64,000 nt of DNA, from IMG/VR virus record IMGVR_UViG_3300020578_000006, positions 62,001 through 126,000 of that record; one strand, given 5' to 3'. The translations under genes and the position numbers were made by a program. Positions 1-7,747 of the stretch are shown piece after piece. This DNA comes from a virus. The notes under the pieces are model-generated. The model was given only the letters and a program-made list of their open reading frames with translations, was not told the DNA's origin and did no database searches. The stretch's first letter is position 1; the number at the start of each line of letters is the position of its first letter.

Positions 1-1
1 A

Positions 2-313
2 AGGCTTGGTATTACAAACGCTGCAGAGCAAATAAACGATCCAGATTATATTAATGCGTTTAAGAATATATGGTATAGCCTTATAGAAGAACAAAAAGAA
101 GAGCAACTCTTACAGTTGGATACGGCCAAACAAAATATTCTAAAAGCCGAGGGTGTTGATAAAGAGGATTTTTTACAGCAATGTGATATACTTGAATTAA
201 TGATCAAACAAATAGATAAAACTGTTCTATTAGGTTGTAATTCTATCAGTGAAATTATTAAAACCTGGCCCAGCTATCTTCAACCTGAACCATATTACAT
301 AGACAATGAGTGA
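2..313 (+). CDS. Hypothetical protein, 5'-truncated by window edge
   Basis: The reading frame is open from base 2 to the stop at 311-313, so the left edge cuts this gene. A TTG at 116 is a possible internal start, but the frame upstream is uninterrupted and protein-like, so the true start lies outside the window. The visible 103 residues are acidic and helical, with no recognised domain. The stop overlaps the start of the glycosyltransferase at 306 by 8 bp, which places it in the same transcription unit as the sugar genes that follow. Function unknown. Confidence 0.6.
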   Translation, partial: RLGITNAAEQINDPDYINAFKNIWYSLIEEQKEEQLLQLDTAKQNILKAEGVDKEDFLQQCDILELMIKQIDKTVLLGCNSISEIIKTWPSYLQPEPYYIDNE

Positions 314-1052
314 AACAATTAACTTCTTCTGGTTAGGAGACAAGCTTGGATTATTAGAGCAGCTATCATTGAAGTCATTTTTAGACCATGGACATAAAAC
401 AATTCTATGGGCTTACAATATCAAATGCCACGGGGTGCCTTCAGGTGTCATTGTTAATAATGCTAATGAAATACTTTCCGAAGATCGAATATTTAAATAT
501 ACCGGTAACGGCGATTGTCGTGTAAATAGTATCGGTGGGTTTTCTGACTTATTTAGATATTATCTTTTGAATAAAGTTGGCGGGTGGTATTGTGATATGG
601 ATGTTACCTGTCTAGCCCCTTTCAATAATATTAATCAGGAGTATGTTATAAGACCTCATAAAAATACTAAAATTGTTGGTAATATCCTTAAGACCCCTAA
701 CAATAATAGTTTTCTAGAAGATTGTATAGCTGAAACCGAAAGACTTGTCGATAAGGATAACGATAGATGGATTAAACCATTAGAGATATTAAGAGATTGC
801 GTATACAAGCACGGTATTGATAAGTTTATTGTTCAAAAAGATTGGTTTGGTAATGATGATATTGAGGAGATAAGAAAAATGTTAAACATAGGAGTATTCA
901 CCAAATATATTAATTTACCTAAGTATGCTATTCATTGGTGTAATGAGGCAATTTCTACTGGTCGCTGGGACTATTCTATAAAGCGAGATTTTAATAAACC
1001 ATTGCCTACTACTCTATTTTATAACCTATTAAAAAAACATGAACTCTTGTAA
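306..1052 (+). CDS. Glycosyltransferase with DXD motif (GT32-like)
   Basis: This 248-residue protein looks like the sugar-binding DXD glycosyltransferase family (GT32 / Gly_transf_sug). The diagnostic stretch runs from about residue 78 to 100: a GFSDLFRYYLL helix, then GGWYCDMD, where D97-M98-D99 is the DXD motif that binds the divalent metal and nucleotide-sugar. Such enzymes transfer a sugar from a nucleotide donor to an acceptor; donor and acceptor are not readable here. It overlaps its neighbours by 8 bp upstream and 14 bp downstream, and the next gene is another glycosyltransferase, so the two probably act in one pathway. Possible targets are virion proteins, host surface glycans or modified DNA. 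The family call is firm, the substrate is unknown. Confidence 0.8.
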   Translation: MSETINFFWLGDKLGLLEQLSLKSFLDHGHKTILWAYNIKCHGVPSGVIVNNANEILSEDRIFKYTGNGDCRVNSIGGFSDLFRYYLLNKVGGWYCDMDVTCLAPFNNINQEYVIRPHKNTKIVGNILKTPNNNSFLEDCIAETERLVDKDNDRWIKPLEILRDCVYKHGIDKFIVQKDWFGNDDIEEIRKMLNIGVFTKYINLPKYAIHWCNEAISTGRWDYSIKRDFNKPLPTTLFYNLLKKHELL

Positions 1053-1839
1053 TATAGCGTTTGTAACTACGTTAAGCGATGATTTTTTGCCTGGAGCGGT
1101 TGCAGCAATTAAAAGCCTCATTAAAAATACCCCTACATTTAGCTACCCTATAATAATCTTAGAGTGGGGAGGCTTATCTGATTATAATAAAAGCTTACTT
1201 AAGAAAATATATAAAAATATTTCTTTTAAACATGTAGACTCTAATAACTACCCTGAGTATCAATCCGGTGAAAATAGAGTTTGGAATTATAATTTTAACT
1301 ATAGATATGATATATTTTTACTCGATAAATTTGATAGGATAATTTTCTTTGATTCTGATATAATTTTTAATATAGATATATCCAAATTGGCTAAGATAAA
1401 ATGTAATTTTGGTGCTGTTCCAAGGTCTAGAGGGACTAATGTTCAGATAGGAAAAAGACCGGGGTTTAATGCCGGCTTAATGATTATTGGGAAGAAGTTT
1501 TTAAATAAAGAAACCCGGGATAGTTTAATAAAGCTTTCTAAGCAGCCAGCTATTTTGGATATCCGTGTAAAAAAACAATTATGGATAGGAAATGAGCCCA
1601 TTCTAAACAATTTCTTTAAAACATTTACCAAATTACCAAAAAAATATAACTTGTGTATAGATGATATAAAGCCAAAAATTAATTTACTAGACTATAATAT
1701 ACATTATATTGGTAAACGTAAGCCGTGGAATAATTCTATAGATAGTTACGCCACTAACAAATTAGCATCAAAATACGGACAGTTCTTTGCAGTTCTTACG
1801 TCTAAAAAGCTTGTTAATTTATATAAAAAGTATACTTAA
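1039..1839 (+). CDS. Glycosyltransferase family 8-like (glycogenin/LgtC type)
   Basis: The 266-residue protein has the GT8 order of motifs. An N-terminal strand AFVTTLSDDFLPGA leads into a Rossmann-like GT-A fold, the DXD motif lies in RIIFFDSD (D105-S106-D107), a GFNAGLMII segment follows at about residues 143-151, and HYIGKRKPW lies near residue 225. In GT8 enzymes the HxxGxxKPW element binds the donor phosphates, so the catalytic architecture looks complete. It is a retaining glycosyltransferase using a UDP-sugar in known members. It overlaps the GT32-like gene and is close to a UDP-glucose dehydrogenase-like gene, consistent with a phage-encoded glycan assembly cluster. The acceptor is unknown. 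Confidence 0.85.
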   Translation: MNSCNIAFVTTLSDDFLPGAVAAIKSLIKNTPTFSYPIIILEWGGLSDYNKSLLKKIYKNISFKHVDSNNYPEYQSGENRVWNYNFNYRYDIFLLDKFDRIIFFDSDIIFNIDISKLAKIKCNFGAVPRSRGTNVQIGKRPGFNAGLMIIGKKFLNKETRDSLIKLSKQPAILDIRVKKQLWIGNEPILNNFFKTFTKLPKKYNLCIDDIKPKINLLDYNIHYIGKRKPWNNSIDSYATNKLASKYGQFFAVLTSKKLVNLYKKYT

Positions 1840-1842
1840 TAT

Positions 1843-2031
1843 ATGGAACTAGATGATATATTAGCGTTTTTTAATGAAGATGCTTTATGCCCAGAAAACA
1901 TTAAAAATTGTAGATCTCTTAGAGATGCTTACTTTAAAGAGTACAATGGCCTTTTAAACAAAAAATGTGAACATTGTACTTTAGTATCCTTGAGAGACAA
2001 GTATATTAAAATTATTTCTCAAAATGAATAA
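1843..2031 (+). CDS. Small cysteine-containing protein, function unknown
   Basis: A 62-residue protein starting at ATG 1843, three bases after the previous stop and overlapping the next gene by 8 bp. It has four cysteines (C16, C23, C42, C45), the last two as a CEHC pair, followed by a helix SLRDKYIKII. This spacing could form a small zinc site, but two of the four cysteines are far from the CxxC pair, so that is inference. The tight packing between the two glycosyltransferases and the dehydrogenase supports it being a real gene. No function is assigned. Confidence 0.6.
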   Translation: MELDDILAFFNEDALCPENIKNCRSLRDAYFKEYNGLLNKKCEHCTLVSLRDKYIKIISQNE

Positions 2032-2797
2032 GATTCTAATTGTAGGCAAGGGATATGTGGGCTCTGCTGTTGTATCTATATTTAAAAAAGATGAATGTGT
2101 AATAGTAGACCCAAGATATAGTAGAATAAAACTAGAAGATTTAAAAGGTCAAAAATTTAAAACAATTTTTGTTTCGCTGGACACTCCTAAAGAAGACAAT
2201 TTTTACTTACTTCAATCTGTTGTTAAGAAAATAAACAAACTATTACCTGGTAATATTGTTTGCTGTAAATCAACCGCGCTTCCTTTAATTTATGAAAAAA
2301 TAGAACGGGTCAACAAGAACATTTCTGTAATACATTATCCAGAATTTCTCTCGCACCGCACTAATATAAAAGATTTTAAGACCCAGAAATTTATTATCTT
2401 AGGCGGTTCAAAATCTAGCTGTATAGTGGTAAGCAGCTTGCTTAAGAGCCGACTTAAAAAGGTTAAAAAAGTCATTTACACCGATATTAAAACAGCTTCA
2501 TTGGTCAAGTATGCTAGTAATTCGTTTTTGGCATCAAAGATAACTTTTTTTAATGAGCTTTATAAAATTTTTAAAAAGAGCAAAATCAAATCTACCTTTA
2601 GTACTTTTGTAGAGATTTTATTAAATGATAACAGAATAGGCAAATCACATACAGTTGTACCAGGTACAGACGGTAGATTTGGATGGGGTGGGCATTGTTT
2701 TAATAAAGATATTTTACATTTATATAGATTTTCTAATAGCAAGTTGTTAAAATATATTTTTAATCTAAACAAACAACACAGAAAACTTTATGTATAG
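2024..2797 (+). CDS. UDP-glucose/GDP-mannose dehydrogenase family protein, short form
   Basis: A 257-residue protein with the nucleotide-sugar 6-dehydrogenase layout. The N-terminal NAD-binding motif is VGKGYVGSA (residues 7-15). A KSTALP element at 82-87 matches the KSTVPPG region and YPEFLS lies at 105-110. The central helix has K162 and N166 in VKYASNSFLASK. The active-site loop FGWGGHCFNKDI carries Cys225, the expected thioester cysteine. Full-length relatives are about 400-450 residues; this one ends soon after the catalytic loop and lacks the C-terminal UDP-binding domain. It could still be an oxidoreductase on a sugar nucleotide or a bound partner, supplying uronic-acid donors to the two upstream glycosyltransferases. 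Family confident, activity uncertain because of the missing domain. Confidence 0.75.
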   Translation: MNKILIVGKGYVGSAVVSIFKKDECVIVDPRYSRIKLEDLKGQKFKTIFVSLDTPKEDNFYLLQSVVKKINKLLPGNIVCCKSTALPLIYEKIERVNKNISVIHYPEFLSHRTNIKDFKTQKFIILGGSKSSCIVVSSLLKSRLKKVKKVIYTDIKTASLVKYASNSFLASKITFFNELYKIFKKSKIKSTFSTFVEILLNDNRIGKSHTVVPGTDGRFGWGGHCFNKDILHLYRFSNSKLLKYIFNLNKQHRKLYV

Positions 2798-3116
2798 TTA
2801 TTATTTTATAGGGCTCGGAGTAACTCTTACTGGTCTTTTAATTTGGTTTTATAGTCCTATTAAAATTACTATTGGTCAACTTTTGTTTGGTAAGTGTATA
2901 AATAGTGCGGAAGATTTTGATGTTGCAATAATGTTTAAATTTCCTATTTTAGGCAAACTACAAAGCTGTTATATATGCTCTTCATTCTGGCTCTCTTTGT
3001 TAATCGGCAGTCTTTTCACTCTTCTTTTTGGAATAAACTACAAATTTATTTTTTTGGCATGGTTTACATACCCGTCTATAGCTTATCTGTATAAGAAGTT
3101 TATAGATAATAAATAA
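2790..3116 (+). CDS. Small membrane protein with CxxC motif
   Basis: A 108-residue hydrophobic protein overlapping the dehydrogenase gene by 8 bp. Hydrophobic stretches near residues 4-21, 66-82 and 84-100 suggest two or three transmembrane helices. A CYIC motif (about residues 61-64) sits just before the second one, in the context GKLQSCYICSSFW. No family is recognised with confidence. It could be a holin-like or signalling membrane protein, but the cell-wall hydrolases at 4.2-5.2 kb are several genes away and nothing directly links them. Confidence 0.55.
   Translation: MYSYYFIGLGVTLTGLLIWFYSPIKITIGQLLFGKCINSAEDFDVAIMFKFPILGKLQSCYICSSFWLSLLIGSLFTLLFGINYKFIFLAWFTYPSIAYLYKKFIDNK
3108..3115 (+). 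promoter_or_regulatory. T4-late-like octamer AATAAATA
   Basis: AATAAATA lies 6 nt before the ATG at 3122 and is one of a family of octamers at the same position before many starts in this window. The likeness to the T4 late element TATAAATA is seen directly; promoter activity is inferred. Confidence 0.4.
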
Positions 3117-3121
3117 TATGT

Positions 3122-3451
3122 ATGTCAAATTACTGGCAACCAAAGATAGATAAGTGGTTAGAGAATGTTAATATTAACAATACCCCATCTTTTCCTATAA
3201 GCTATCAGTATGCACCTAATGAAGGGGAAGAAAAAAATAAAGTATTTGTTTCAGGCCATGGACAAGTAAGCTTAAAGCAACTAAAACAGCAAATTGTTGA
3301 CATGCTTGATGATGCTTCAGCGTTAGCTAGATCGGACGATTTAGCAGATTTAGAAAAACTAGAGCAAACTGTTATTTCATCTCCAGATTTAAGTAATACA
3401 ATTAAACAATATATAGAGGCCCTTCGTAATTTTAGGGCCAATAAGGTATGA
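3122..3451 (+). CDS. Hypothetical protein
   Basis: A 109-residue acidic, mostly helical protein. The start at 3122 is chosen because the alternative ATG at 3118 runs into a stop after 11 codons. An AATAAATA octamer lies just upstream, suggesting late expression and perhaps a virion or assembly role. The C-terminal half is rich in Asp, Leu and Lys and could form helical bundles. No domain recognised. Confidence 0.6.
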   Translation: MSNYWQPKIDKWLENVNINNTPSFPISYQYAPNEGEEKNKVFVSGHGQVSLKQLKQQIVDMLDDASALARSDDLADLEKLEQTVISSPDLSNTIKQYIEALRNFRANKV

Positions 3452-3452
3452 T

Positions 3453-3629
3453 ATGGAAGAGGGTAAAGCAAAAACAAAGATTACAGCAGATTTTGTTTTA
3501 GATATATACGAAAAAAGTAAAAAGACAAAAGGCAAAGCTTCAGAAGAACTACTACAAACCGCTAAAACACTTTCCAAACATTTAAATGAATGGTTGGTCG
3601 TGTCTAATAGCCTTAAAAAGAAGGCTTGA
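3453..3629 (+). CDS. Small lysine-rich hypothetical protein
   Basis: An ATG at 3453, one base after the stop of the previous gene, opens a 58-codon frame ending at TGA 3627-3629. The product is basic and helical (many Lys, Glu, Ala) with no recognised motif. Its position directly behind the upstream stop, on the same strand and with codon use like its neighbours, argues for a translated gene, but it is short enough that chance cannot be excluded. Confidence 0.45.
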   Translation: MEEGKAKTKITADFVLDIYEKSKKTKGKASEELLQTAKTLSKHLNEWLVVSNSLKKKA

Positions 3630-3657
3630 TTTTCTCTGCCCTCCTTTAAAATGAGTA

Positions 3658-4134
3658 ATGGATAAACTGTATTTAACTTGGAATGAAGTTACAGATCAAT
3701 TAAAAATTATTCACAATCAAACAAAGCATCTAGATAGTAATTCCGCAGTCATAGGCCTGTCTAGAGGCGGTTTAGTACCAGCGGTTATAATATCGCACCT
3801 CAAAAACATTAGCTGCTTTTATAGCTGTGGCATTAAGAGCTACTCTGAGCACAACAAGTCAACGGAAATAATGTTTCAATACCCAGATAAACAGGAATTA
3901 AGAAATAAGGAGATTGTGTATGTTGTTGATGATATTTGTGATACAGGGGGTACCTTAAAATTTATTGAAAATTATTTGTTGCCTATTAAGATGGTTTCAA
4001 TTACACTAATATATAGGCAGAATGAATTGTATAAGCCAAATTATTTTGGTAAAGAACTCTTTGACAAGAGATGGGTTGTTTTTCCTTGGGAAGAGACTAA
4101 ATATTACACTACTAAAGAACATAGTTTTTCTTAG
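3658..4134 (+). CDS. Purine-type phosphoribosyltransferase (Gpt-like)
   Basis: A 158-residue type I phosphoribosyltransferase, the usual size for xanthine-guanine PRTases. GLSRGGLVPA (residues 33-42) matches the first conserved loop. VVDDICDTGGT (89-99) is the PRPP-binding loop with two acidic residues. KRWVVFPWE (137-145) resembles the base-stacking/hood region of Gpt-type enzymes. Known members convert guanine or xanthine plus PRPP to GMP or XMP. The base specificity cannot be proved from sequence. In this genome it may salvage guanine released when DNA guanine is exchanged for 7-deazaguanine (see the 16.7-21.0 kb cassette), which is an inference. Confidence 0.85.
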   Translation: MDKLYLTWNEVTDQLKIIHNQTKHLDSNSAVIGLSRGGLVPAVIISHLKNISCFYSCGIKSYSEHNKSTEIMFQYPDKQELRNKEIVYVVDDICDTGGTLKFIENYLLPIKMVSITLIYRQNELYKPNYFGKELFDKRWVVFPWEETKYYTTKEHSFS

Positions 4135-4145
4135 GCAAATTTGCC
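4134..4145. repeat. 12-bp perfect palindrome GGCAAATTTGCC
   Basis: A perfect 12-bp palindrome that begins in the stop codon of the phosphoribosyltransferase gene and ends 11 bp before the ATG of the 3D-domain gene. It could be an operator half-site pair or a small hairpin. No T-run follows, so it is not a convincing terminator. Confidence 0.35.
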
Positions 4146-4156
4146 ATTAATTCTTT

Positions 4157-4720
4157 ATGAAAACAAACAAAAAAACATACAAGCTAGGCCTACTGACCCT
4201 CATATTCTTTATGACTACTGTGTCAGTATGCTTTACTGACTATAAAATAAAGAAGACCATTAAGGATGTTAAGGCTGAATTAAAGGCAGCCCCTTTGCAA
4301 GAAGAAAGGGCTATAGCAAAGCAAATTAAAGTTAAACCAGATGGCATATTTTACAAAGATGAATTTATACCTAGGACTAATAATAGCGGGTTCAAAGTAT
4401 TGACTGTCCGCTTAACAGTCTACTGGGCAAAAGGTGGACATACTGATTATTACAGTTCTAAGAAAAAAAGCTCTACAGGATATACTTTAAAGCAAGGGGA
4501 GTCAATTGCTGTTGATCCAAGGATAATTCCTTATAAAAAAGAAGTTATTATCCCTAATATTGGTTTGGTTAAAGCTGTAGATACTGGGTCTGCTGTTGTT
4601 GCTAAGAAGGCCTCCAATGGAAAGCTTCCAGTTATAGATGTGTTTTTTGAAAATAAGAAAGATGCAATACTCTTTGCTAATAGATACCCTAAAGTTGTTA
4701 AGGTTGCTATAATAAACTAA
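4157..4720 (+). CDS. Membrane-anchored or secreted 3D-domain cell-wall protein
   Basis: The 187-residue protein starts with a basic, hydrophobic segment (about residues 9-26) that can act as a signal peptide or anchor. The C-terminal 110 residues form a 3D domain, a double-psi beta-barrel related to the MltA lytic transglycosylase. The three aspartates that name the family are in AVDPRIIP (D120), AVDTGSAV (D142) and VIDVFF (D161). Such domains cleave or bind peptidoglycan, so the protein could act at lysis or release from outside the inner membrane. The same domain recurs at the C-terminus of the tail protein at 15642-16685 (-). It is followed 7 bp later by a second predicted cell-wall hydrolase gene. 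Confidence 0.75.
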   Translation: MKTNKKTYKLGLLTLIFFMTTVSVCFTDYKIKKTIKDVKAELKAAPLQEERAIAKQIKVKPDGIFYKDEFIPRTNNSGFKVLTVRLTVYWAKGGHTDYYSSKKKSSTGYTLKQGESIAVDPRIIPYKKEVIIPNIGLVKAVDTGSAVVAKKASNGKLPVIDVFFENKKDAILFANRYPKVVKVAIIN

Positions 4721-4723
4721 ATA
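4716..4723 (+). promoter_or_regulatory. Late-promoter-like octamer ACTAAATA
   Basis: ACTAAATA overlaps the stop codon of the 3D-domain gene and lies 4 nt before GTG 4728. The same variant at the same distance precedes the GTG at 21568. Promoter role inferred. Confidence 0.35.
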
Positions 4724-4727
4724 ATAT

Positions 4728-5216
4728 GTGACTTTTAATAGGCTAGTCTATAGTATTCTAGAGCAGGTTAAACCTTTATCTCCTTTTGATATAGATGTAT
4801 TAGCCGCACTACTTGTTAAAGAGGCGGGAGGAGAAAAAGATTATGTTGCAGGTATGGCAGGGGTAATGAACACTATAGCTGCCAGAGCTAATAATAATCC
4901 TTCTAATTTTATAAAGGTTGCGTTACAACCAAAACAGTTTAGTGCTTTTAATAATATTAAAAGCCAGCAAGATTTGGTCAATGTTGTTACACAGACAAAG
5001 ACTCATCCTAGATTTAATGCCGCAAAAGAAATGGTTGTATCTGCTTCTAGAGGTACTTTACCTAATTTAATAGGTCAAGCCAAACACTATCACGTAACTA
5101 AAGGCCCCAGTACAGTAACTCCAAGTTGGACTAGCCCACAATACGGTGGTAAAAACCCATTAGCAAAACCAACAACAACAATCGGGAGTCACACCTTCTT
5201 TTCTGGAGTGCGTTGA
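4728..5216 (+). CDS. SleB-like cell wall hydrolase
   Basis: A 162-residue protein resembling the Hydrolase_2/SleB family. DVLAALLVKEAGGE (about 23-36) has the expected catalytic glutamate E32. A QPKQFSAFN segment lies at 67-75 and GQAKHYHV near 115-122, matching the family's F-S-x-W/F-N and A-x-H-Y-H elements. Family members cleave peptidoglycan. The start is GTG 4728, because the ATG at 4726 is followed at once by a stop. Next to the 3D-domain gene it forms a probable lysis or wall-penetration pair, although no clear holin is adjacent. The 3' end overlaps the convergent small gene at 5189-5413 (-) by 28 bp. The first residues (FNRLVYSILEQV) resemble the N-termini at 5413 (-) and 62919 (+), so a virion-associated role is possible. 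Confidence 0.7.
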   Translation: MTFNRLVYSILEQVKPLSPFDIDVLAALLVKEAGGEKDYVAGMAGVMNTIAARANNNPSNFIKVALQPKQFSAFNNIKSQQDLVNVVTQTKTHPRFNAAKEMVVSASRGTLPNLIGQAKHYHVTKGPSTVTPSWTSPQYGGKNPLAKPTTTIGSHTFFSGVR

Positions 5217-5413
5217 TTTACTTTCTTTTTATTTACTTTAATTAAAATACCTGTACCTGAGCTAGGGGCAATACCGGGGAGATTGGCGCCTTTAAACCCT
5301 TGAGGAAGCAAGCCACGATCATCTATATTTGGACCTGTGCCTTGACCCGGTCTATCAAAACTACCGTTGCCTAATCCTTCGTAAATTTTTTTAATAGAGT
5401 CGTCAAATTTCAT
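5189..5413 (-). CDS. Small basic hypothetical protein
   Basis: A 74-residue Gly/Lys/Pro-rich protein beginning with MKFDDSIKKIYE. It shares a 1-bp junction with the upstream collar-fibre gene (that stop begins at base 5413) and runs convergently into the SleB-like gene. The close coupling suggests a tail-related accessory role. No domain recognised. Confidence 0.5.
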   Translation of the reverse strand: MKFDDSIKKIYEGLGNGSFDRPGQGTGPNIDDRGLLPQGFKGANLPGIAPSSGTGILIKVNKKKVNQRTPEKKV

Positions 5414-6801
5414 TATGTCTTAATAATCTTTGTAACAATAGCAGAAGGTTGAATATTAGTGTGTGCTTGTGCGGCATTAGACTCACCCACATTACTGGTT
5501 GTCGTTGTGTAATCAAGAGGGAACGTAATAGTAAAAGGTGTTGCACTATGGCCATCGGTAATAACTTCAGATGTTACATACATTCTTGCAAAAGATACAC
5601 CGGCGTTCCAGTTTCGATTAATATAGCCTCCACCACCATCTCCGTTGATGTTTTGCTGTCTTTCTGCATCTTTCCACAGTCCAGCAGGGACTGTTGTTAC
5701 CCTATTTACATTAGCCCCGGGTCCAGCTCTTACTGCAAACGCACCATCATCTCCGCCCCCGCCATAACCAAAGTAATGTTGGTGGTTAAGGGGAATATTA
5801 ACCGTATTCTGCAAGGTAGTGGTTACGGAGAAATTATGTGCGTGCGATCTTAAACCGCTTTGGTTTGCTGTAAGAAGAACTGATTCTAAACCACCTGTCT
5901 GTCCTACAGCACTTCCTAATGTCAGAGAACCAACACCACCAGATCCAACTGTTACTCGGCGCCTTAGATCAGGTACATTAAATGTTGAAGTACCATTCCC
6001 TGCACCCCATAGTGTACCAATTACATTAAATAGAGTTGAAAAAGCTGCACGGCTTACCGCTGTACCATCACACAGTAAATAACCTACCGGTGCGATTGTG
6101 CCTGCAAAATCTAAAATAGTGCCTGTTGGTACTGCTGCTACATTTGCGTTTACTATAGGGGCTAAAGATTGTGCCAATAGCGCCATTGGAACATCTGTGG
6201 GCATACCAACTGTATTAAATCTTGCCTTTACCGTGTTTGCTGGCATGTTGGCCAGCTTTGTATTATCTATCCCGGCAATCGCAACACTTAAACTATTACC
6301 AACAAAAGTCAATCCACCTGTTGGGTCTGGGATTTGAACTATTTGATCTGAAGAAATCCTCTCCAATCCACGCCCAATAGCAGTACCGGTGAAGTAAGTC
6401 CCGTCTAAACTATTTTGCTTTACACTAAATGTATTACCAACTTTGGTAATAGTCACGTTATCGGGCGCTAGCGTAACTCCAAACCTAGCATAATCTGCTA
6501 CTAAACCAGGATTTGAACCGGTTAATGCAAAAATACTAGAAGTAATTGTATCGTAAATTATATCCCCGATTTGACCTCTCATATTAATCTGATCAAATGA
6601 AAGGTTGGTTGTTGTTTCCCCAAAAGTAGCAACACCCAGGTTTTTCATCCCTACAGCAACACCACCCGCTGTGGTACCGTCACCTATAAACAATCTTTTA
6701 GCATCAATTGTGTATCCTGGCTCACCTTGAAGTAATACTAGGTTGGTCTTTTCACTAAAGTTGCCTTTTCTAAAGACTATTCGTGTAATTGGGTCAGGCA
6801 T
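5413..6801 (-). CDS. Tail fibre / collar-domain protein
   Basis: A 462-residue fibre protein. Residues 1-50 (RIVFRKGNF..., then EPGYTIDAKRLFIGDGTT) match the N-terminal module common in phage fibres and the Mtd N-domain, which attaches the fibre. Residues 225-289 are a phage tail-collar domain: GTILDFAGTIAPVGYLLCDG, then WGAGNGTSTFNVPDLRRRV, the hallmark G-x-G-x-x-T-F-x-x-PDLR motif. The Gly/Asn/His-rich C-terminus (about 290-462) resembles short tail fibre tips that bind host surface sugars. It is divergent from the gene at 6858 (+) and has an AATAAATA element 9 nt before its start. Probable role: host recognition. Confidence 0.8.
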   Translation of the reverse strand: MPDPITRIVFRKGNFSEKTNLVLLQGEPGYTIDAKRLFIGDGTTAGGVAVGMKNLGVATFGETTTNLSFDQINMRGQIGDIIYDTITSSIFALTGSNPGLVADYARFGVTLAPDNVTITKVGNTFSVKQNSLDGTYFTGTAIGRGLERISSDQIVQIPDPTGGLTFVGNSLSVAIAGIDNTKLANMPANTVKARFNTVGMPTDVPMALLAQSLAPIVNANVAAVPTGTILDFAGTIAPVGYLLCDGTAVSRAAFSTLFNVIGTLWGAGNGTSTFNVPDLRRRVTVGSGGVGSLTLGSAVGQTGGLESVLLTANQSGLRSHAHNFSVTTTLQNTVNIPLNHQHYFGYGGGGDDGAFAVRAGPGANVNRVTTVPAGLWKDAERQQNINGDGGGGYINRNWNAGVSFARMYVTSEVITDGHSATPFTITFPLDYTTTTSNVGESNAAQAHTNIQPSAIVTKIIKT

Positions 6802-6810
6802 AATATTATA

Positions 6811-6818
6811 TATTTATT
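6811..6818 (-). promoter_or_regulatory. T4-late-like octamer AATAAATA
   Basis: Read on the minus strand, AATAAATA lies 9 nt upstream of the ATG at 6801 of the collar-fibre gene, within the short divergent region 6802-6857. Late-promoter role inferred. Confidence 0.4.
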
Positions 6819-6857
6819 GTAATTGATTTATTTAGAAGTGCTTTTATAATATCAATA

Positions 6858-7388
6858 ATGAAGGGTATAAGAGTAAACTGTATTATTACTAACGAGGAGA
6901 AATATTTCAATAGCACCGTTTTAAGGAACAAACTTAATAAGTTTGGGTCAGAAGACAATTTAAGAAAGTATTATGTATCTAAACCTGCTGCAAAATTGTT
7001 AAAATCTGGGTTAACTATTGACCAGGTTAGAAATAAACTTAACAGCTCTTACCAAAAGCAAGTTGATATAGAGATTCTATATAAATTAAAGTTGTTAAAA
7101 ACCGGTAAAAAAAGAAAAAAGCAAGTATCACCGGAAGAGGCTAGGCAGTTAAGAGAACAGACAGAACATAACGAGAAGGTGTGGTATAATCATCAAGAAA
7201 AAATGAAAACTTGCTCAAAGACGTGGGTAGAGGAAATGACCGGTGGACCTAATAGAGTACAAATTCCGTACGGGGGTACATGTATTAGACCTGATATTTA
7301 CTATGATAATGAAGGAAGCAAGCAAGGGAGATGCAAACCTTGCCCTTATCATGAATATTGTCTTTGTACTAATAAGGAAGTAGTATGA
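6858..7388 (+). CDS. Cys-rich protein with phage N-terminal repeat domain
   Basis: A 176-residue protein in two parts. Residues 1-65 (from CIITNEEKYF through GSEDNLRKYYVSKPAAKLLKSG and VRNKLN) are clearly paralogous to the N-terminus of the next gene. The middle is highly basic (KTGKKRKKQ). The C-terminus is Cys-rich (CSKTW, GGTCIRPD, then CKPCPYHEYCLC), which could bind zinc or an iron-sulfur cluster. Basic plus Cys-rich composition suggests nucleic-acid binding, possibly transcriptional control, but that is inference. It overlaps the next gene by 4 bp (ATGA). No named family recognised. Confidence 0.6.
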   Translation: MKGIRVNCIITNEEKYFNSTVLRNKLNKFGSEDNLRKYYVSKPAAKLLKSGLTIDQVRNKLNSSYQKQVDIEILYKLKLLKTGKKRKKQVSPEEARQLREQTEHNEKVWYNHQEKMKTCSKTWVEEMTGGPNRVQIPYGGTCIRPDIYYDNEGSKQGRCKPCPYHEYCLCTNKEVV

Positions 7389-7747
7389 GGACTAAGAAAT
7401 TAACTTGTATTATTACTGGTAGAGTTCTTGCTGCTACTGGAGATTACTATTCAAAAAAATTAGAAAAAGCTGGATCAGAGGAAAACCTGAAGAGAACATA
7501 TATTTGTAAAGAGGCGAGAGATTTGCTTGAAAAAGGATTTAGTGTAAAAGATATAAGAAAACAATTAAATGCTGAAGATGTTCAAACTGTTATACCAGAT
7601 GATGTTATTAAAGATATTACCACTAATGAATTTGGCTTAAAGAAGAGTACATTGTTTTCTAATATATCTACTTTTACCCATCAAGAAACGGATCCTGAGG
7701 TAAAAGATTTTATAAATAAGATATATGCTGAGTCCTCAGAAAGATAA
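7385..7747 (+). CDS. Paralogue of the upstream protein without the Cys-rich tail
   Basis: A 120-residue protein whose first 65 residues match the preceding gene position by position: CIITGRVLAATG, GSEENLKRTYICKEARDLLEKGFSVKDIRKQLN against CIITNEEKYF, GSEDNLRKYYVSKPAAKLLKSGLTIDQVRNKLN. It lacks the basic and Cys-rich C-terminus. The tandem arrangement with a 4-bp overlap points to gene duplication and divergence. The shared domain is helical, with an HTH-like spacing (LLEKGFSVKDIRKQL), so DNA binding is possible but unproven. Its last codons contain the TATAAATA element that precedes the next gene. Confidence 0.6.
   Translation: MRTKKLTCIITGRVLAATGDYYSKKLEKAGSEENLKRTYICKEARDLLEKGFSVKDIRKQLNAEDVQTVIPDDVIKDITTNEFGLKKSTLFSNISTFTHQETDPEVKDFINKIYAESSER
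7711..7718 (+). promoter_or_regulatory. T4 late promoter consensus TATAAATA
   Basis: An exact TATAAATA octamer inside the 3' end of the preceding gene, 6 nt before the ATG at 7725. In T4 this element directs sigma-gp55 late transcription, starting about 6 nt downstream, which here would place the transcript start close to the start codon. Confidence 0.55.
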
